A DNA stretch of 64,000 nucleotides from Sagittula stellata E-37 (lineage in GTDB: Bacteria; Pseudomonadota; Alphaproteobacteria; Rhodobacterales; Rhodobacteraceae), in NCBI RefSeq assembly GCF_039724765.1, contig NZ_CP155732.1, positions 41,819 through 105,818 of the forward strand. The letters are read 5' to 3'. The stretch's first letter is position 1; each line of letters begins with the position of its first letter. The notes below the pieces were generated by a model. That model saw nothing but the letters and a program-made list of their open reading frames with translations. It was not told the origin of the DNA and searched no databases. Shown here piece by piece: positions 31,052-39,530 of this stretch. The position numbers and the translations under genes are program-made.

Positions 31052-33949
31052 TTATGCCGGCATGATCTTGCAGAGGGTGGCCTTGGTCTCCTGCATCTGC
31101 GTGACGGAGTCGTAGCCGTAGGTCTGCGCCGTGTTGGTGGATTCACCCAGGACGATGGGGTCCGCCCCTTCGGGGTACTTCGACCTCAGATCCTCGCCCT
31201 GATACCAGCCGCCGAAGTGGAAGGGCATGAAGGCCACGCCCTCGCCCACCCGTTCGGTGACCATCGCCTTGACCTTGACCTTGCCGCCTTCGGGACCTTC
31301 GACCCAGACCATGGCCGCGTCACGCACACCGAGGTTGTTGGCGTCGCGCGGGTTGATCTCGACGAACATGTCCTGCTGCAGCTCGGCGAGCCACGGGTTG
31401 GACCGGGTTTCGTCCCCGCCGCCCTCGTATTCGACCAACCGGCCGGAGGTGAGGATCATCGGGTAGTCCTTGGAGAAGTCCTGCTTCTGGATCGACGCAT
31501 ACATGGTCGGCAGACGGTAGAACTTCCGGTCGTCGTAGGTGGGATAGTCGGCCACCAGGTCGCGCCGGTTGGTATACAGCGCCTCGCGGTGGATCGGCAC
31601 GGGATCGGGGAATTCCCAGACCACGCAGCGCGCCTTGGCGTTGCCGTAGGGCGCGCAGCCATGCTCGATCGCGACCCGCTGGATGCCGCCCGAAAGGTCG
31701 GTCTTCCAGTTGGTCTTCGGTCCGGCAATCGCTTCGATGGTGGACTTTTCCTCGTCCGTCAGGTCCGCGTCCCAACCAAGGTCCATCAGCATCTGCATGG
31801 TGAACTCCGGATACCCGTCCTGGATTTCCGAGCCCGGGTTGAAGACGCCTTCCGCCAGCAGGTTGTCGCCGTTGCGCTCCACACCGTAGCGGGCCCGGAA
31901 CGGCAGGCCGCCGTCCTTCACCGCAAGGTCGATGTTGTAGAGGTTGGGCGAACCGGGATGGTTCATCTCGGCTGTGCCCCAGCACGGCCACGGCAGACCG
32001 TAATAGTCGCCGTCGGCAGGCCCGCCCACCGCGCGCAGCGTGGTGCGGTCGAAGGTGTGCTGGTTCTCCATGTGAAGCTTCAGGCGCTCCGGAGACTGGC
32101 CGGTGTAGCCGACCGTCCACATGCCGCGATTGATCTCGCGCAGCGTGTCCTCGATGTTCGGGGTCACACCGTCTTCTTCAATCGCGATGTTGCGGAACAG
32201 ACGGTCATGGTAACCGAACTTCTTGGCGAACAGGCCCATGATCTCGTGATCGGGCTTCGATTCGAAGATCGGCTTCACGACGCGCTGGCGCCACTGGATC
32301 GAGCGGTTCGACGCGGTGACCGAACCGTAGGTCTCGAACTGGGTCGCCGCCGGCAACAGGTAGACGCCATCCGTCCGGTCGTGCAGCACGGCGGACACGG
32401 TCGGATAGGGGTCCACCACCACAAGGAGGTCCAGAAGCTCCATCGCCTTCTTCATCTCGACCATGCGGGTCTGAGAGTTCGGCGCGTGGCCCCACAAGAC
32501 CATGCCACGGACCTTGTTGGGCTGGTCCATGTTCTCGGCGTCTTCAAGGACACCGTCGATCCAGCGCGACACCGGAATACCGGTCTCGTACATCAGATCC
32601 TTGTCCTTGCCGTCGGCGCCGGGCATCTTGGCGAACTGACCGTTCAGCCAGTCGAAGTCCTCGCCCCAGACGCGGGTCCAGTGCTGCCACGAGCCCTTGG
32701 CCAGACCGTAATAGCCTGCCAGCGTGTGCGACAGGACGCCAAGGTCGGTCGCCCCCTGCACGTTGTCGTGGCCGCGGAAGATGTTGGTGCCGCCGCCGGA
32801 CACACCCATGTTCCCAAGCGCAAGCTGAAGGATGCAGTAGGCCCGGGTGTTGTTGTTGCCGGTGGTGTGCTGGGTGCCGCCCATGCACCAGATCACGGTG
32901 CCGGGACGGTTGTTCGCCAGCGTCCGCGCCACCCGCTCAAGCTGGGAACCTGGCACGCCGGTCACGCGCTCGACTTCCTCGGGGTTCCACTTGGCCACTT
33001 CCTCGCGGATCTGGTCCATGCCCCAGACACGGGTGCGGATGAATTCGCGGTCTTCCCAGCCGTTCTCGAAGATGTGGTACAGGATGCCCCAGACCAGCGC
33101 CACGTCGGTGCCGGGACGGAAGCGCACGTATTCGTCCGCGTGGGCCGCCGTCCGGGTAAATCGCGGATCACAGACGATCAGCGGGGCGTTGTTCTGCTCC
33201 TTGGCGCGCAGCACGTGCAACAGCGAGACGGGGTGCGCCTCGGCCGGGTTGCCGCCGATGATGAAGATCGCCTTGGAGTTATGGATGTCGTTGTAGGAGT
33301 TCGTCATCGCGCCGTAGCCCCAGGTGTTGGCAACACCCGCGACCGTGGTCGAGTGACAGATCCGCGCCTGGTGGTCGACGTTGTTCGTCCCCCAGTAACG
33401 CGCGAATTTCTGGAACAGGTAGGCCTGTTCGTTGTTGTGCTTCGCCGAGCCCAACCAGTAGACGGAATCCGGTCCGCTTTCCTCGCGGATCGTCATCATC
33501 TGGTCGCCGATCTCGTTGATCGCGTCTTCCCAGCTGATACGGACCCATTCTCCCCCGACTTTCTTCATCGGGTACTTGAGGCGGCGTTCGCCGTGGGTGT
33601 GCTCGCGCACGGAGGCGCCCTTCGCACAGTGGGAGCCCAGGTTGAACGGGCTGTCCCAGCCGGGCTCCTGCCCGGTCCAGACGCCATCCTGCACCTCAGC
33701 CATGACGGTACATCCGACCGAACAGTGGGTGCATACGGTTTTCTTCAGGTCCACCTTGCCGGTTGCCGCGGTCTGGGCACTGGCCTGCTGGACGGTTCCT
33801 CCGGTCGCTGCAATCGCGGCAAGGCCGCCGATCGCCAGACCGGACCCGCGGAGGAATCCGCGCCGGTCAACCGAGGTCTTTGCCACCTCGGACAGGATCG
33901 AAGTCCGCTGGGGGCGTCGCGCAACCCCGTTGGTCTTTTTCCTAAGCAT
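31052..33949 (-). CDS. Formate dehydrogenase alpha subunit, Mo/W-bis-MGD, Tat-exported
   Basis: The 965-residue catalytic subunit oxidises formate to CO2. A twin-arginine signal (SVDRRGFLRGSGLAIGG, Arg29-Arg30) sends it to the periplasm. The N-terminal [4Fe-4S] site uses Cys73, Cys76, Cys80 and Cys108 (CTHCSVGC and SHCAKG). The metal ligand is Cys198 with His199 in ARICHST, so no selenocysteine is used. The C-terminal molybdopterin dinucleotide-binding domain covers about residues 820-965. Start at 33949 is set by the Tat signal. The adjacent tungstate transporter makes a tungsten enzyme possible; Mo cannot be excluded. Confidence 0.95.
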   Translation of the reverse strand: MLRKKTNGVARRPQRTSILSEVAKTSVDRRGFLRGSGLAIGGLAAIAATGGTVQQASAQTAATGKVDLKKTVCTHCSVGCTVMAEVQDGVWTGQEPGWDSPFNLGSHCAKGASVREHTHGERRLKYPMKKVGGEWVRISWEDAINEIGDQMMTIREESGPDSVYWLGSAKHNNEQAYLFQKFARYWGTNNVDHQARICHSTTVAGVANTWGYGAMTNSYNDIHNSKAIFIIGGNPAEAHPVSLLHVLRAKEQNNAPLIVCDPRFTRTAAHADEYVRFRPGTDVALVWGILYHIFENGWEDREFIRTRVWGMDQIREEVAKWNPEEVERVTGVPGSQLERVARTLANNRPGTVIWCMGGTQHTTGNNNTRAYCILQLALGNMGVSGGGTNIFRGHDNVQGATDLGVLSHTLAGYYGLAKGSWQHWTRVWGEDFDWLNGQFAKMPGADGKDKDLMYETGIPVSRWIDGVLEDAENMDQPNKVRGMVLWGHAPNSQTRMVEMKKAMELLDLLVVVDPYPTVSAVLHDRTDGVYLLPAATQFETYGSVTASNRSIQWRQRVVKPIFESKPDHEIMGLFAKKFGYHDRLFRNIAIEEDGVTPNIEDTLREINRGMWTVGYTGQSPERLKLHMENQHTFDRTTLRAVGGPADGDYYGLPWPCWGTAEMNHPGSPNLYNIDLAVKDGGLPFRARYGVERNGDNLLAEGVFNPGSEIQDGYPEFTMQMLMDLGWDADLTDEEKSTIEAIAGPKTNWKTDLSGGIQRVAIEHGCAPYGNAKARCVVWEFPDPVPIHREALYTNRRDLVADYPTYDDRKFYRLPTMYASIQKQDFSKDYPMILTSGRLVEYEGGGDETRSNPWLAELQQDMFVEINPRDANNLGVRDAAMVWVEGPEGGKVKVKAMVTERVGEGVAFMPFHFGGWYQGEDLRSKYPEGADPIVLGESTNTAQTYGYDSVTQMQETKATLCKIMPA

Positions 33950-34126
33950 GTGTCTCTCTCCCTCAACGCACCTTCCGGTGCGAAAGACAGTGCCCGGCGC
34001 AAGAGGCGCAGAGCGGTGAAGGCGGAACGGTCGGGCCTCACGCAACCAGTTGTTCCACCAGCGGGGTGCCACGCCCGGCGGGGGCGTCAGCGGGGCGCAT
34101 GGCCGGGGCCAGCGCAGGGGCGCGGA

Positions 34127-34309
34127 TCAGAACCGCGCGGCGTCGAAGTAGGCGCGGGTGTGCACCGTGTCCTGCATCCGGTCGGACGACAGATCCGGCT
34201 CGGCTGCTTCGGCCTGCGTGCCGGCGGTGGCGACCGCCACGGCGGCAGCGGGCGCGGCGGTTCCGGCCAGTTTCAGGAAGTCGCGCCGGGACGCTGCTTT
34301 CTCTGACAT
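34127..34309 (-). CDS. Formate dehydrogenase-region TAT-signal small protein
   Basis: The 60-residue protein is mostly a Tat signal (SRRDFLKLAGTAAPAAAVAVATAG) followed by a mature tail of about 25 residues (EPDLSSDRMQDTVHTRAYFDAARF). Such small Tat targets are a known companion of periplasmic formate dehydrogenases. It lies between the TorD-like chaperone and the alpha subunit, 177 bp before the latter. Its job is unknown; a third small subunit or Tat escort is possible. Confidence 0.85.
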   Translation of the reverse strand: MSEKAASRRDFLKLAGTAAPAAAVAVATAGTQAEAAEPDLSSDRMQDTVHTRAYFDAARF

Positions 34310-34381
34310 GTCTTGCTCCTCTGTGGGTTCCGGCGCGTCCCCCGCGCCGCTCGTCTGACGGGACCCGCAGGCCCCGCCGGC

Positions 34382-34981
34382 TCAGCCAAGGCGGAAGGCT
34401 TCCGCCTCGATCTCCATGAAAGTGCGCCCGATGGTGCCAACGGGGGCGTAGAACACCGATCCCTTGGCGTTTTCGAGGTCACCGAAAAAGTGTCCGGCCC
34501 AAGACGCGATGTGCTTGTTGAAGAAGGTCTTCTGCGCGTCCAGCGAGGCAGGCGCACCAAAGCGGCCGACGATCAGCGCGCCCATCATCTCCATCAGGCT
34601 GGCGATGTTGTCTTCCGGCTCGAACACGTTCTCGGCCCGGGCCAGCCCGTGCGCCGTCATGTCCTGCCGCAACAGCGCCAGCGGCTTCTCGTTCAGAAAG
34701 CCGGTCATGTAGTAAGAGGCATAAGGCAGCAACTCGCCACGTCCGAGGCCGATGAACAGCTTGTTGTACTCGGTCACGACACTGCGGGGCTTCGTCACCT
34801 TCGCCATCTTCGACAGGGTAGAGATCGCTTCGCCAAGCGGCGTCGCATCGCCGGACAGCGACGCGGTCTGCGCCAGCAGCATCTCGTCCGGCGGCCCGGA
34901 AAGGATGACCCCGAGGAAATTGTAGAGGTCCGCGCGCAGGCGATCCTCCTCGGCGATCTTCGGGGCGGGTGCTGCGGTCAT
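34382..34981 (-). CDS. TorD-family formate dehydrogenase chaperone
   Basis: The 199-residue all-helical cytosolic protein fits the TorD/DmsD family of redox enzyme maturation proteins: LRADLYNFLGVILSGPPD at the start, then YNKLFIGLGRGELLPYASYY and the family segment EPEDNIASLMEMMGALI (E-PDH-like). Such chaperones bind Tat signals and guide cofactor insertion, here most likely for the formate dehydrogenase alpha subunit. Its start overlaps the DUF3306 stop. Confidence 0.9.
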   Translation of the reverse strand: MTAAPAPKIAEEDRLRADLYNFLGVILSGPPDEMLLAQTASLSGDATPLGEAISTLSKMAKVTKPRSVVTEYNKLFIGLGRGELLPYASYYMTGFLNEKPLALLRQDMTAHGLARAENVFEPEDNIASLMEMMGALIVGRFGAPASLDAQKTFFNKHIASWAGHFFGDLENAKGSVFYAPVGTIGRTFMEIEAEAFRLG

Positions 34982-35628
34982 GCCTGTCCTTCCGTCTCTG
35001 CGAATACGAAACGCATGCGCCGCGCAGTGGCGGGCAAGGCGTCTTCGCTGTCATGTGTTTCCGCCCCGGTCTCCGCTTCCGCGGCGTCGCTTTCCGGTTC
35101 TGCCATCGCAAGCTGCGTCGGCGGGTCCGGCAGTGGCGCGGGTTCGCGGACGGAGACAAGCTCCGGCGCGGGCGTGTCATCCTCTTCCTCGGCGGGCTCC
35201 GCCGTCCCGGCGGTCTGTGCGGCCTTGGCTTCGGCCTCCTTCGCGGCCTCGACCACCTTGTCGAACATGCCCTTGCCCACCTGATAGACGGTCTTCATGT
35301 CCGGCACGCAACGGGCGGCGTCGGTGTAGTCCTCGCCGTAGTCCACAAGGCCGTCGAGATTCGCCAGCACAGGGTTGGTGCGCCAAAGCTTGCGCAGGGC
35401 GCGTGTCTTCAGCCGCTGCGGCAGCGCCGACTTCATGAAGTCGCGCACCTGTTCGGCGGTTTCGAGGTCTTCCGGCAACGGCTGCCCGGCTTCCGCCAGA
35501 AGCTCCTCGTCGGTCTTCTCCGCCAGCGCCTGCTCCTCGGCGGCGCGCTCCGCGTCGAGGCGCGCCTCCGCCTCGGCGCGGGCCTCTGCCGCAACGGCGG
35601 CACGGCGCTTTTCCCAGAACCCGCTCAT
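34978..35628 (-). CDS. DUF3306 protein of the formate dehydrogenase locus
   Basis: The 216-residue cytosolic protein has an Ala/Glu-rich N-terminus (MSGFWEKRRAAVAAEARAEAE), a conserved middle with LPQRLKTRALRKLWRTNPVLANLDGLVDYGEDYTD, and an acidic low-complexity tail. The LKTRALRKLWRTNPVLAN-GLVDY signature is DUF3306, which is found only with DUF3305 and TorD-like genes in formate dehydrogenase loci. It likely helps maturation; the mechanism is unknown. Confidence 0.9.
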   Translation of the reverse strand: MSGFWEKRRAAVAAEARAEAEARLDAERAAEEQALAEKTDEELLAEAGQPLPEDLETAEQVRDFMKSALPQRLKTRALRKLWRTNPVLANLDGLVDYGEDYTDAARCVPDMKTVYQVGKGMFDKVVEAAKEAEAKAAQTAGTAEPAEEEDDTPAPELVSVREPAPLPDPPTQLAMAEPESDAAEAETGAETHDSEDALPATARRMRFVFAETEGQA

Positions 35629-35683
35629 GACAGATCCCCGCGCCTGCGGGCGGGCAACCGATGCCCAAGTGTCCTGAACGCGC

Positions 35684-36220
35684 TCATTGCAACCGCCTCC
35701 GCTTCAGCGTCGGCGAGGCATAGATGTCGCCCGGCTTCGCGATCCGCGCGTCCCCGATCCCGTCCTCGACAAGGTCGATCCGCTTCTTGTCGCGCTTGCG
35801 TTTCACAAAGACCTCGTCCTGGTGATGCGCCTCGATGAACTCGCGGATCCAGGCCACCAGCCCGTGCGGCATCGGCACCTTCTCCACCAGTTCGTTACCG
35901 CTGTCGGTGTAATCCTGCGCCTCGTAGGGCGAGGCCGTCACTTTCAGCACCTCGTAGGGCTGCGGCCCGCCGCCCGCCTCGCGCATCACCACGTAAAGGC
36001 TCGGCACTTCGTCGCTGAGGGCCTGAAGGTAGGCTTCGGTTTCCGCGCCATGCAGTTCCAGAACCGGGGTCGCGGCGTGGTATTCCACCGCCTCGCCCTC
36101 GCGGCGCATTTCCTTCCACTCCGCCGGTCCGGCCCCGGGCAACACGGCAGCCGCCGTCCAGTGCCACTTTGCCCAACGCGTCACACCCGGAGTCCGTCTC
36201 AGGACGACCCCGACCGGCAT
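35684..36220 (-). CDS. DUF3305 protein of the formate dehydrogenase locus
   Basis: The 178-residue protein begins MPVGVVLRRTPGVTRWAKWHW, the usual DUF3305 N-terminus, followed by AAVLPGAGPAEWKEM and a C-terminal IREFIEAHHQDEVFVKRKRDKKRIDL. An upstream in-frame ATG at 36343 would add 41 residues without family support, so I prefer 36220, although its ribosome site is weak. It heads the minus-strand formate dehydrogenase operon. Function is unknown beyond genomic association. Confidence 0.82.
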   Translation of the reverse strand: MPVGVVLRRTPGVTRWAKWHWTAAAVLPGAGPAEWKEMRREGEAVEYHAATPVLELHGAETEAYLQALSDEVPSLYVVMREAGGGPQPYEVLKVTASPYEAQDYTDSGNELVEKVPMPHGLVAWIREFIEAHHQDEVFVKRKRDKKRIDLVEDGIGDARIAKPGDIYASPTLKRRRLQ

Positions 36221-36589
36221 CGTTAGGTAGGCATTCGGATTGTGGATCAATGTGAAATCTCCCTGCCTCCACCCTCGCGCAGCTTCGCGGATCGGTGAAG
36301 CGATTTCGTGCACAACAGTATCCCAAACCCCTGTCCCGGTCATTTTGACCAGCCCTCCGGGTGGCGGGAAACGCGCTTGGCCAACTAGTCCATCTTGAGT
36401 GTTTTGCTAAGAAAAGTGGCAATCCGTGAACGCGCGAATCACCCCGCACAAATCGTGGCCCGAGGCGCACGACCCTGCCCCGAAGCGCGCCGGGAAAACG
36501 GTTGTGGGCGCCTTCGAATCATGTGTAGCTACCGGCTGCGGCGACGTTCGGGCAGGCCCGGAACCGGCCCCCGCCACGGGAGGAAAACC
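36221..36589. promoter_or_regulatory. Divergent promoter region of the formate dehydrogenase locus
   Basis: This 370-bp gap separates DUF3305 (minus) from the polyferredoxin gene (plus) and must hold both promoters. I see no clear -24/-12 sigma-54 site, which agrees with the missing GAFTGA in the local NtrC-type regulator. No gene is supported in it. Confidence 0.5.
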
Positions 36590-38539
36590 ATGATCAAGTC
36601 CTTGATTACATGCGATTGTCTCGGCACACAGCAGATCGACGCAGAGGCCCTGTCGCGCACCACCGGGCTGGACGTACGCCGCCCCTGTTCGGCGCTCTGC
36701 ACGACCGAGCTGCCCCGTGCCGCAGAAGCCTTGACGCAGGGTGACACAATTTTCTGCTGCACCCAGGAGGCCCGGGTGTTCGAGGCCCTCGCAGAGGACT
36801 TGGACCTGCCCGCGCCGCCCACGCTCGACCTGCGTGACCGGGTGGGATGGAGCGCCGATCCGGCCTCCAAGGTGGCCAAAATGTCCGCGCTGGTGGCAGA
36901 GGCCATGCTGCCCGCCGCGCCGGAAAAGACCATCGACGTGATCTCAGAGGGGCTGTGCCTGATCGTCGGCCCGGCAGACGCCGCGCTGGCCGCCGCAGAA
37001 CAGCTCAAGGATCACCTTGGCGTCACCGTCCTGCTGCCGCCCGGGTCGGACATCCCCGACACCCGCGCCTTCGACGTCATCACCGGCCGGCTGCGCCGGG
37101 CCAAGGGGGCGCTCGGACATTTCGAGGTGGTGATCGACGCGTTGCGCATGATCGAACCCGGCGGGCGCGGCGGTTTCACCCTGACCGAACCGCGCGACGG
37201 CGGTGCCTCTCAGTGCGATATCCTGCTGGACCTGCGCGGCGACACGCCCCTTTTCCCGGCGCACGAGAAGCGCGAAGGCTACCTGCGCGCCGATCCCGGC
37301 CATGCCCCTGCCGTCTCTGCCGCGATCCTCGCCGCGTCGCACCTGACCGGCACCTTCGAGAAGACGATGCACGTCCGGATGGAGCCGCTGCTCTGCGCCC
37401 ATTCCCGGGCCGAGCAGACCGGCTGCACGCGATGCCTCGACCTCTGCCCGACAGGGGCGATCACGCCGGACGGCGAACATGTTTCCGTCGATCCGCTGAT
37501 CTGCGCCGGGTGCGGTGCCTGTTCGGCGGTCTGCCCGTCCGGGGCGATCAGCTACGACGCTCCGCCGGTGGACTTGACCATGCGTCGCGTCCAGACGCTG
37601 GCGAAGGCCTTCCTCGACGCGGGCGGCAGCGCGCCGCGCCTGCTGGTCCACGACGACCACGGCGCCGAGATGATCCGCCTCGCCGCGCGCCACCACACCG
37701 GCCTGCCCGCCGACGTGATCCCGCTGGAGCTGCCCAAGGTCGGCGTCTTCGGTCATGCCGAGATCGTGGCGGCCCTGGCCGCCGGTTTCGCATCCGTCGC
37801 ACTGCTGCCGGGTCCGAAGGCGGACATGGAGGCAATCGGCCCGCAGGTCTCGCTGGCCGGTGCCATCGGCGGCGCGACCCGCGTGACGGTGATCGACACG
37901 CCGGACCCCGAAGTCCTCTCCGATACGCTCTATAGGGCCGAAGCCCCTGCCCCGCTCGACACCGCGCACGTCCGGCCCATGGGCACCCGCCGCCAGATCA
38001 CCCGGCAGGCGGCGCGGGCGCTGAACCCGGTGGCCGAGACCCTGCCGCTGCCCGAAGGCGCGCCCTACGGTGCCGTGCTGGTCGATCAGGACGCCTGCAC
38101 ACTCTGCCTGTCCTGCGTGTCGCTTTGCCCGTCCGGCGCGCTTGGCGACAACCCCGACCGGCCCGAGTTGCGCTTTCAGGAAGACGCCTGCCTGCAATGC
38201 GGCCTCTGCGCCAACGTCTGCCCGGAGGAGGCGATCAGCCTTCAGCCGCAACTCGACCTGACGCCCGCCGCCCTGACGCAGCGTGTCCTCAAGGAAGAGG
38301 AGCCCTTTGCCTGCATCGAATGCGGCAAGCTCTTCGGCGTGAAGTCGACGGTGGAGAAGATCACCGAAAAGCTGCAGTCGCATTCGATGTTCGCGGGCGA
38401 CCGCCTGCGCATGGTGCAGATGTGCGACGACTGCCGGATCAACGCGCAGTACCACTCCGACGAAAATCCCTTCGCCAGCAAGCCGCGCCCGCGTCCGCGT
38501 ACCACCGAAGACTACCTGTCAAAGCGGCGCGACCATTGA
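36590..38539 (+). CDS. Polyferredoxin-like 4Fe-4S protein of the formate dehydrogenase locus
   Basis: The 649-residue cytosolic protein starts at an ATG preceded by GGGAGGAAAACC. It carries at least four ferredoxin-type clusters: CTRCLDLCP, CAGCGACSAVCP, CTLCLSCVSLCP and CLQCGLCANVCP, with extra Cys near the N-terminus (CDCLG, CSALC, CCTQ) and C-terminus (CIECGK, CDDC). It matches the large 4Fe-4S protein found divergently next to DUF3305/DUF3306 in proteobacteria. It may deliver electrons or sulfur during cofactor assembly; this is inferred. It converges with the cytochrome gene at 38542. Confidence 0.88.
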   Translation: MIKSLITCDCLGTQQIDAEALSRTTGLDVRRPCSALCTTELPRAAEALTQGDTIFCCTQEARVFEALAEDLDLPAPPTLDLRDRVGWSADPASKVAKMSALVAEAMLPAAPEKTIDVISEGLCLIVGPADAALAAAEQLKDHLGVTVLLPPGSDIPDTRAFDVITGRLRRAKGALGHFEVVIDALRMIEPGGRGGFTLTEPRDGGASQCDILLDLRGDTPLFPAHEKREGYLRADPGHAPAVSAAILAASHLTGTFEKTMHVRMEPLLCAHSRAEQTGCTRCLDLCPTGAITPDGEHVSVDPLICAGCGACSAVCPSGAISYDAPPVDLTMRRVQTLAKAFLDAGGSAPRLLVHDDHGAEMIRLAARHHTGLPADVIPLELPKVGVFGHAEIVAALAAGFASVALLPGPKADMEAIGPQVSLAGAIGGATRVTVIDTPDPEVLSDTLYRAEAPAPLDTAHVRPMGTRRQITRQAARALNPVAETLPLPEGAPYGAVLVDQDACTLCLSCVSLCPSGALGDNPDRPELRFQEDACLQCGLCANVCPEEAISLQPQLDLTPAALTQRVLKEEEPFACIECGKLFGVKSTVEKITEKLQSHSMFAGDRLRMVQMCDDCRINAQYHSDENPFASKPRPRPRTTEDYLSKRRDH

Positions 38540-38541
38540 TG

Positions 38542-39279
38542 TCAGCGGGAATCCAGCGGCGCGCCAAGGTCGGCGGCCTGCATCGTCGACACATAGGCCA
38601 GCACGGCGTCGATCTCGTCCAGCGTCATCTCGACCGGGACGATCGGGCTTGGCCGCGCCTCGTCAAATGGCGGCGAGACACCCTCGATCTGGGTGAAGGC
38701 CGGGTGCGGGTTCAGGGCATAGAACCCCATGAAACGGTCGACCCAGTCCGGAAAGGCGCGCATGACCATGAAACTGGGGGTAGAGCCGATACTGCGGAAC
38801 GCGCCGCCCTCTTCGACCGCGTGGCAGCGCCCGCATTTCACCCGCGAGATTTCCAGCCCCTGTGCGGCGTCGCCGTCGGGGACGAAGGCCGCGACCTCGC
38901 GTTCCTTCTGCTTGGGCAGGGTAAACAGCGCCTCGCCCTCCGGCGCATAGGCGGTCACCGTGTTGCGCCCGACCTCTCCGGTCAGCCAGTCCGTCAGCTT
39001 CGCGGTCCACTCCGTCTGATCGGTGACCTGCATCGACCAGACCGCACCCGCGCCCTCGAACAGCGGCGTGCCGTCCGCACCCAGCACGACCTGCGCGGCG
39101 GCCGGGTCATCGACGACCTCCACCTTCACCTGCGTCTTCAGCTTGAAGCGCGGAAGGATGTAATCCAGCAGGCCGGAGGCCACCAGCGGCTCCGGCGCGA
39201 AAAGACGAACGGCACGATCCTGTGCGACCGCCTTGAAGGGCAGCACGGCAAGGGCCAGTATCAACAACCAGACACGCAT
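38542..39279 (-). CDS. Cytochrome c with an N-terminal TupA-like half-domain
   Basis: This 245-residue exported protein (signal MRVWLLILALAVLPFKAVA) has a class I cytochrome c from about residue 135, with haem motif CGRCH (149-153), and a distal-Met candidate in PVEMTLDEIDAVLAYVS. The 110 residues before it echo the TupA protein of this window: SGLLDYILPRFKLKT against SGLYDYLLPLFSDKT, and DWLTGEVGRNTVTAYAPEGEALF against DWLVSDEGQKAIAGYTVDGQQLF. Those two TupA parts are its N- and C-terminal ends, which together build one lobe, so the middle lobe seems to be missing. The TTTS oxyanion motif is not kept. It is convergent with the polyferredoxin gene. Confidence 0.85.
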   Translation of the reverse strand: MRVWLLILALAVLPFKAVAQDRAVRLFAPEPLVASGLLDYILPRFKLKTQVKVEVVDDPAAAQVVLGADGTPLFEGAGAVWSMQVTDQTEWTAKLTDWLTGEVGRNTVTAYAPEGEALFTLPKQKEREVAAFVPDGDAAQGLEISRVKCGRCHAVEEGGAFRSIGSTPSFMVMRAFPDWVDRFMGFYALNPHPAFTQIEGVSPPFDEARPSPIVPVEMTLDEIDAVLAYVSTMQAADLGAPLDSR

Positions 39280-39335
39280 GAAGTCCAGCCTATGGGCCGG
39301 GCGCGCCATGCGTCAACAACTCAGGGAGCGATCCA

Positions 39336-39527
39336 ATGAGCGACGAATTCAACATGTCCATGCGCAAATTCCTCAAGCAGGTCGGCGTGACCTCGCAGCA
39401 GGCCATCGAAGAGGCGATGCGCGACGCCGATACCGCCGGAAAATCCTTCCCGGTCAAGGCCGTCATCACCATTCCCGAGCTTGGCCTGACCCACGAGGTC
39501 ACGGGCGAGATCAAGGGGCAGGAGTAA
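39336..39527 (+). CDS. DUF6494 small protein
   Basis: The 63-residue acidic protein (MSDEFNMSMRKFLKQVGVTSQQ) has a helix-strand layout with a C-terminal VKAVITIPELGLTHEVTGEI. It matches the small DUF6494 family found with Mrp-type ATPases near formate dehydrogenase genes. It leads a five-gene operon with the ATPase, DUF4444, DUF6505 and kinase genes. The role is unknown. Confidence 0.85.
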   Translation: MSDEFNMSMRKFLKQVGVTSQQAIEEAMRDADTAGKSFPVKAVITIPELGLTHEVTGEIKGQE

Positions 39528-39530
39528 ACC

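Noticed and set aside
30794..34306. 1170-codon plus-strand frame opposite the formate dehydrogenase genes
   Set aside because: Composition is that of an antisense shadow in high-GC DNA; the minus strand holds the complete Fe-S and alpha subunits.
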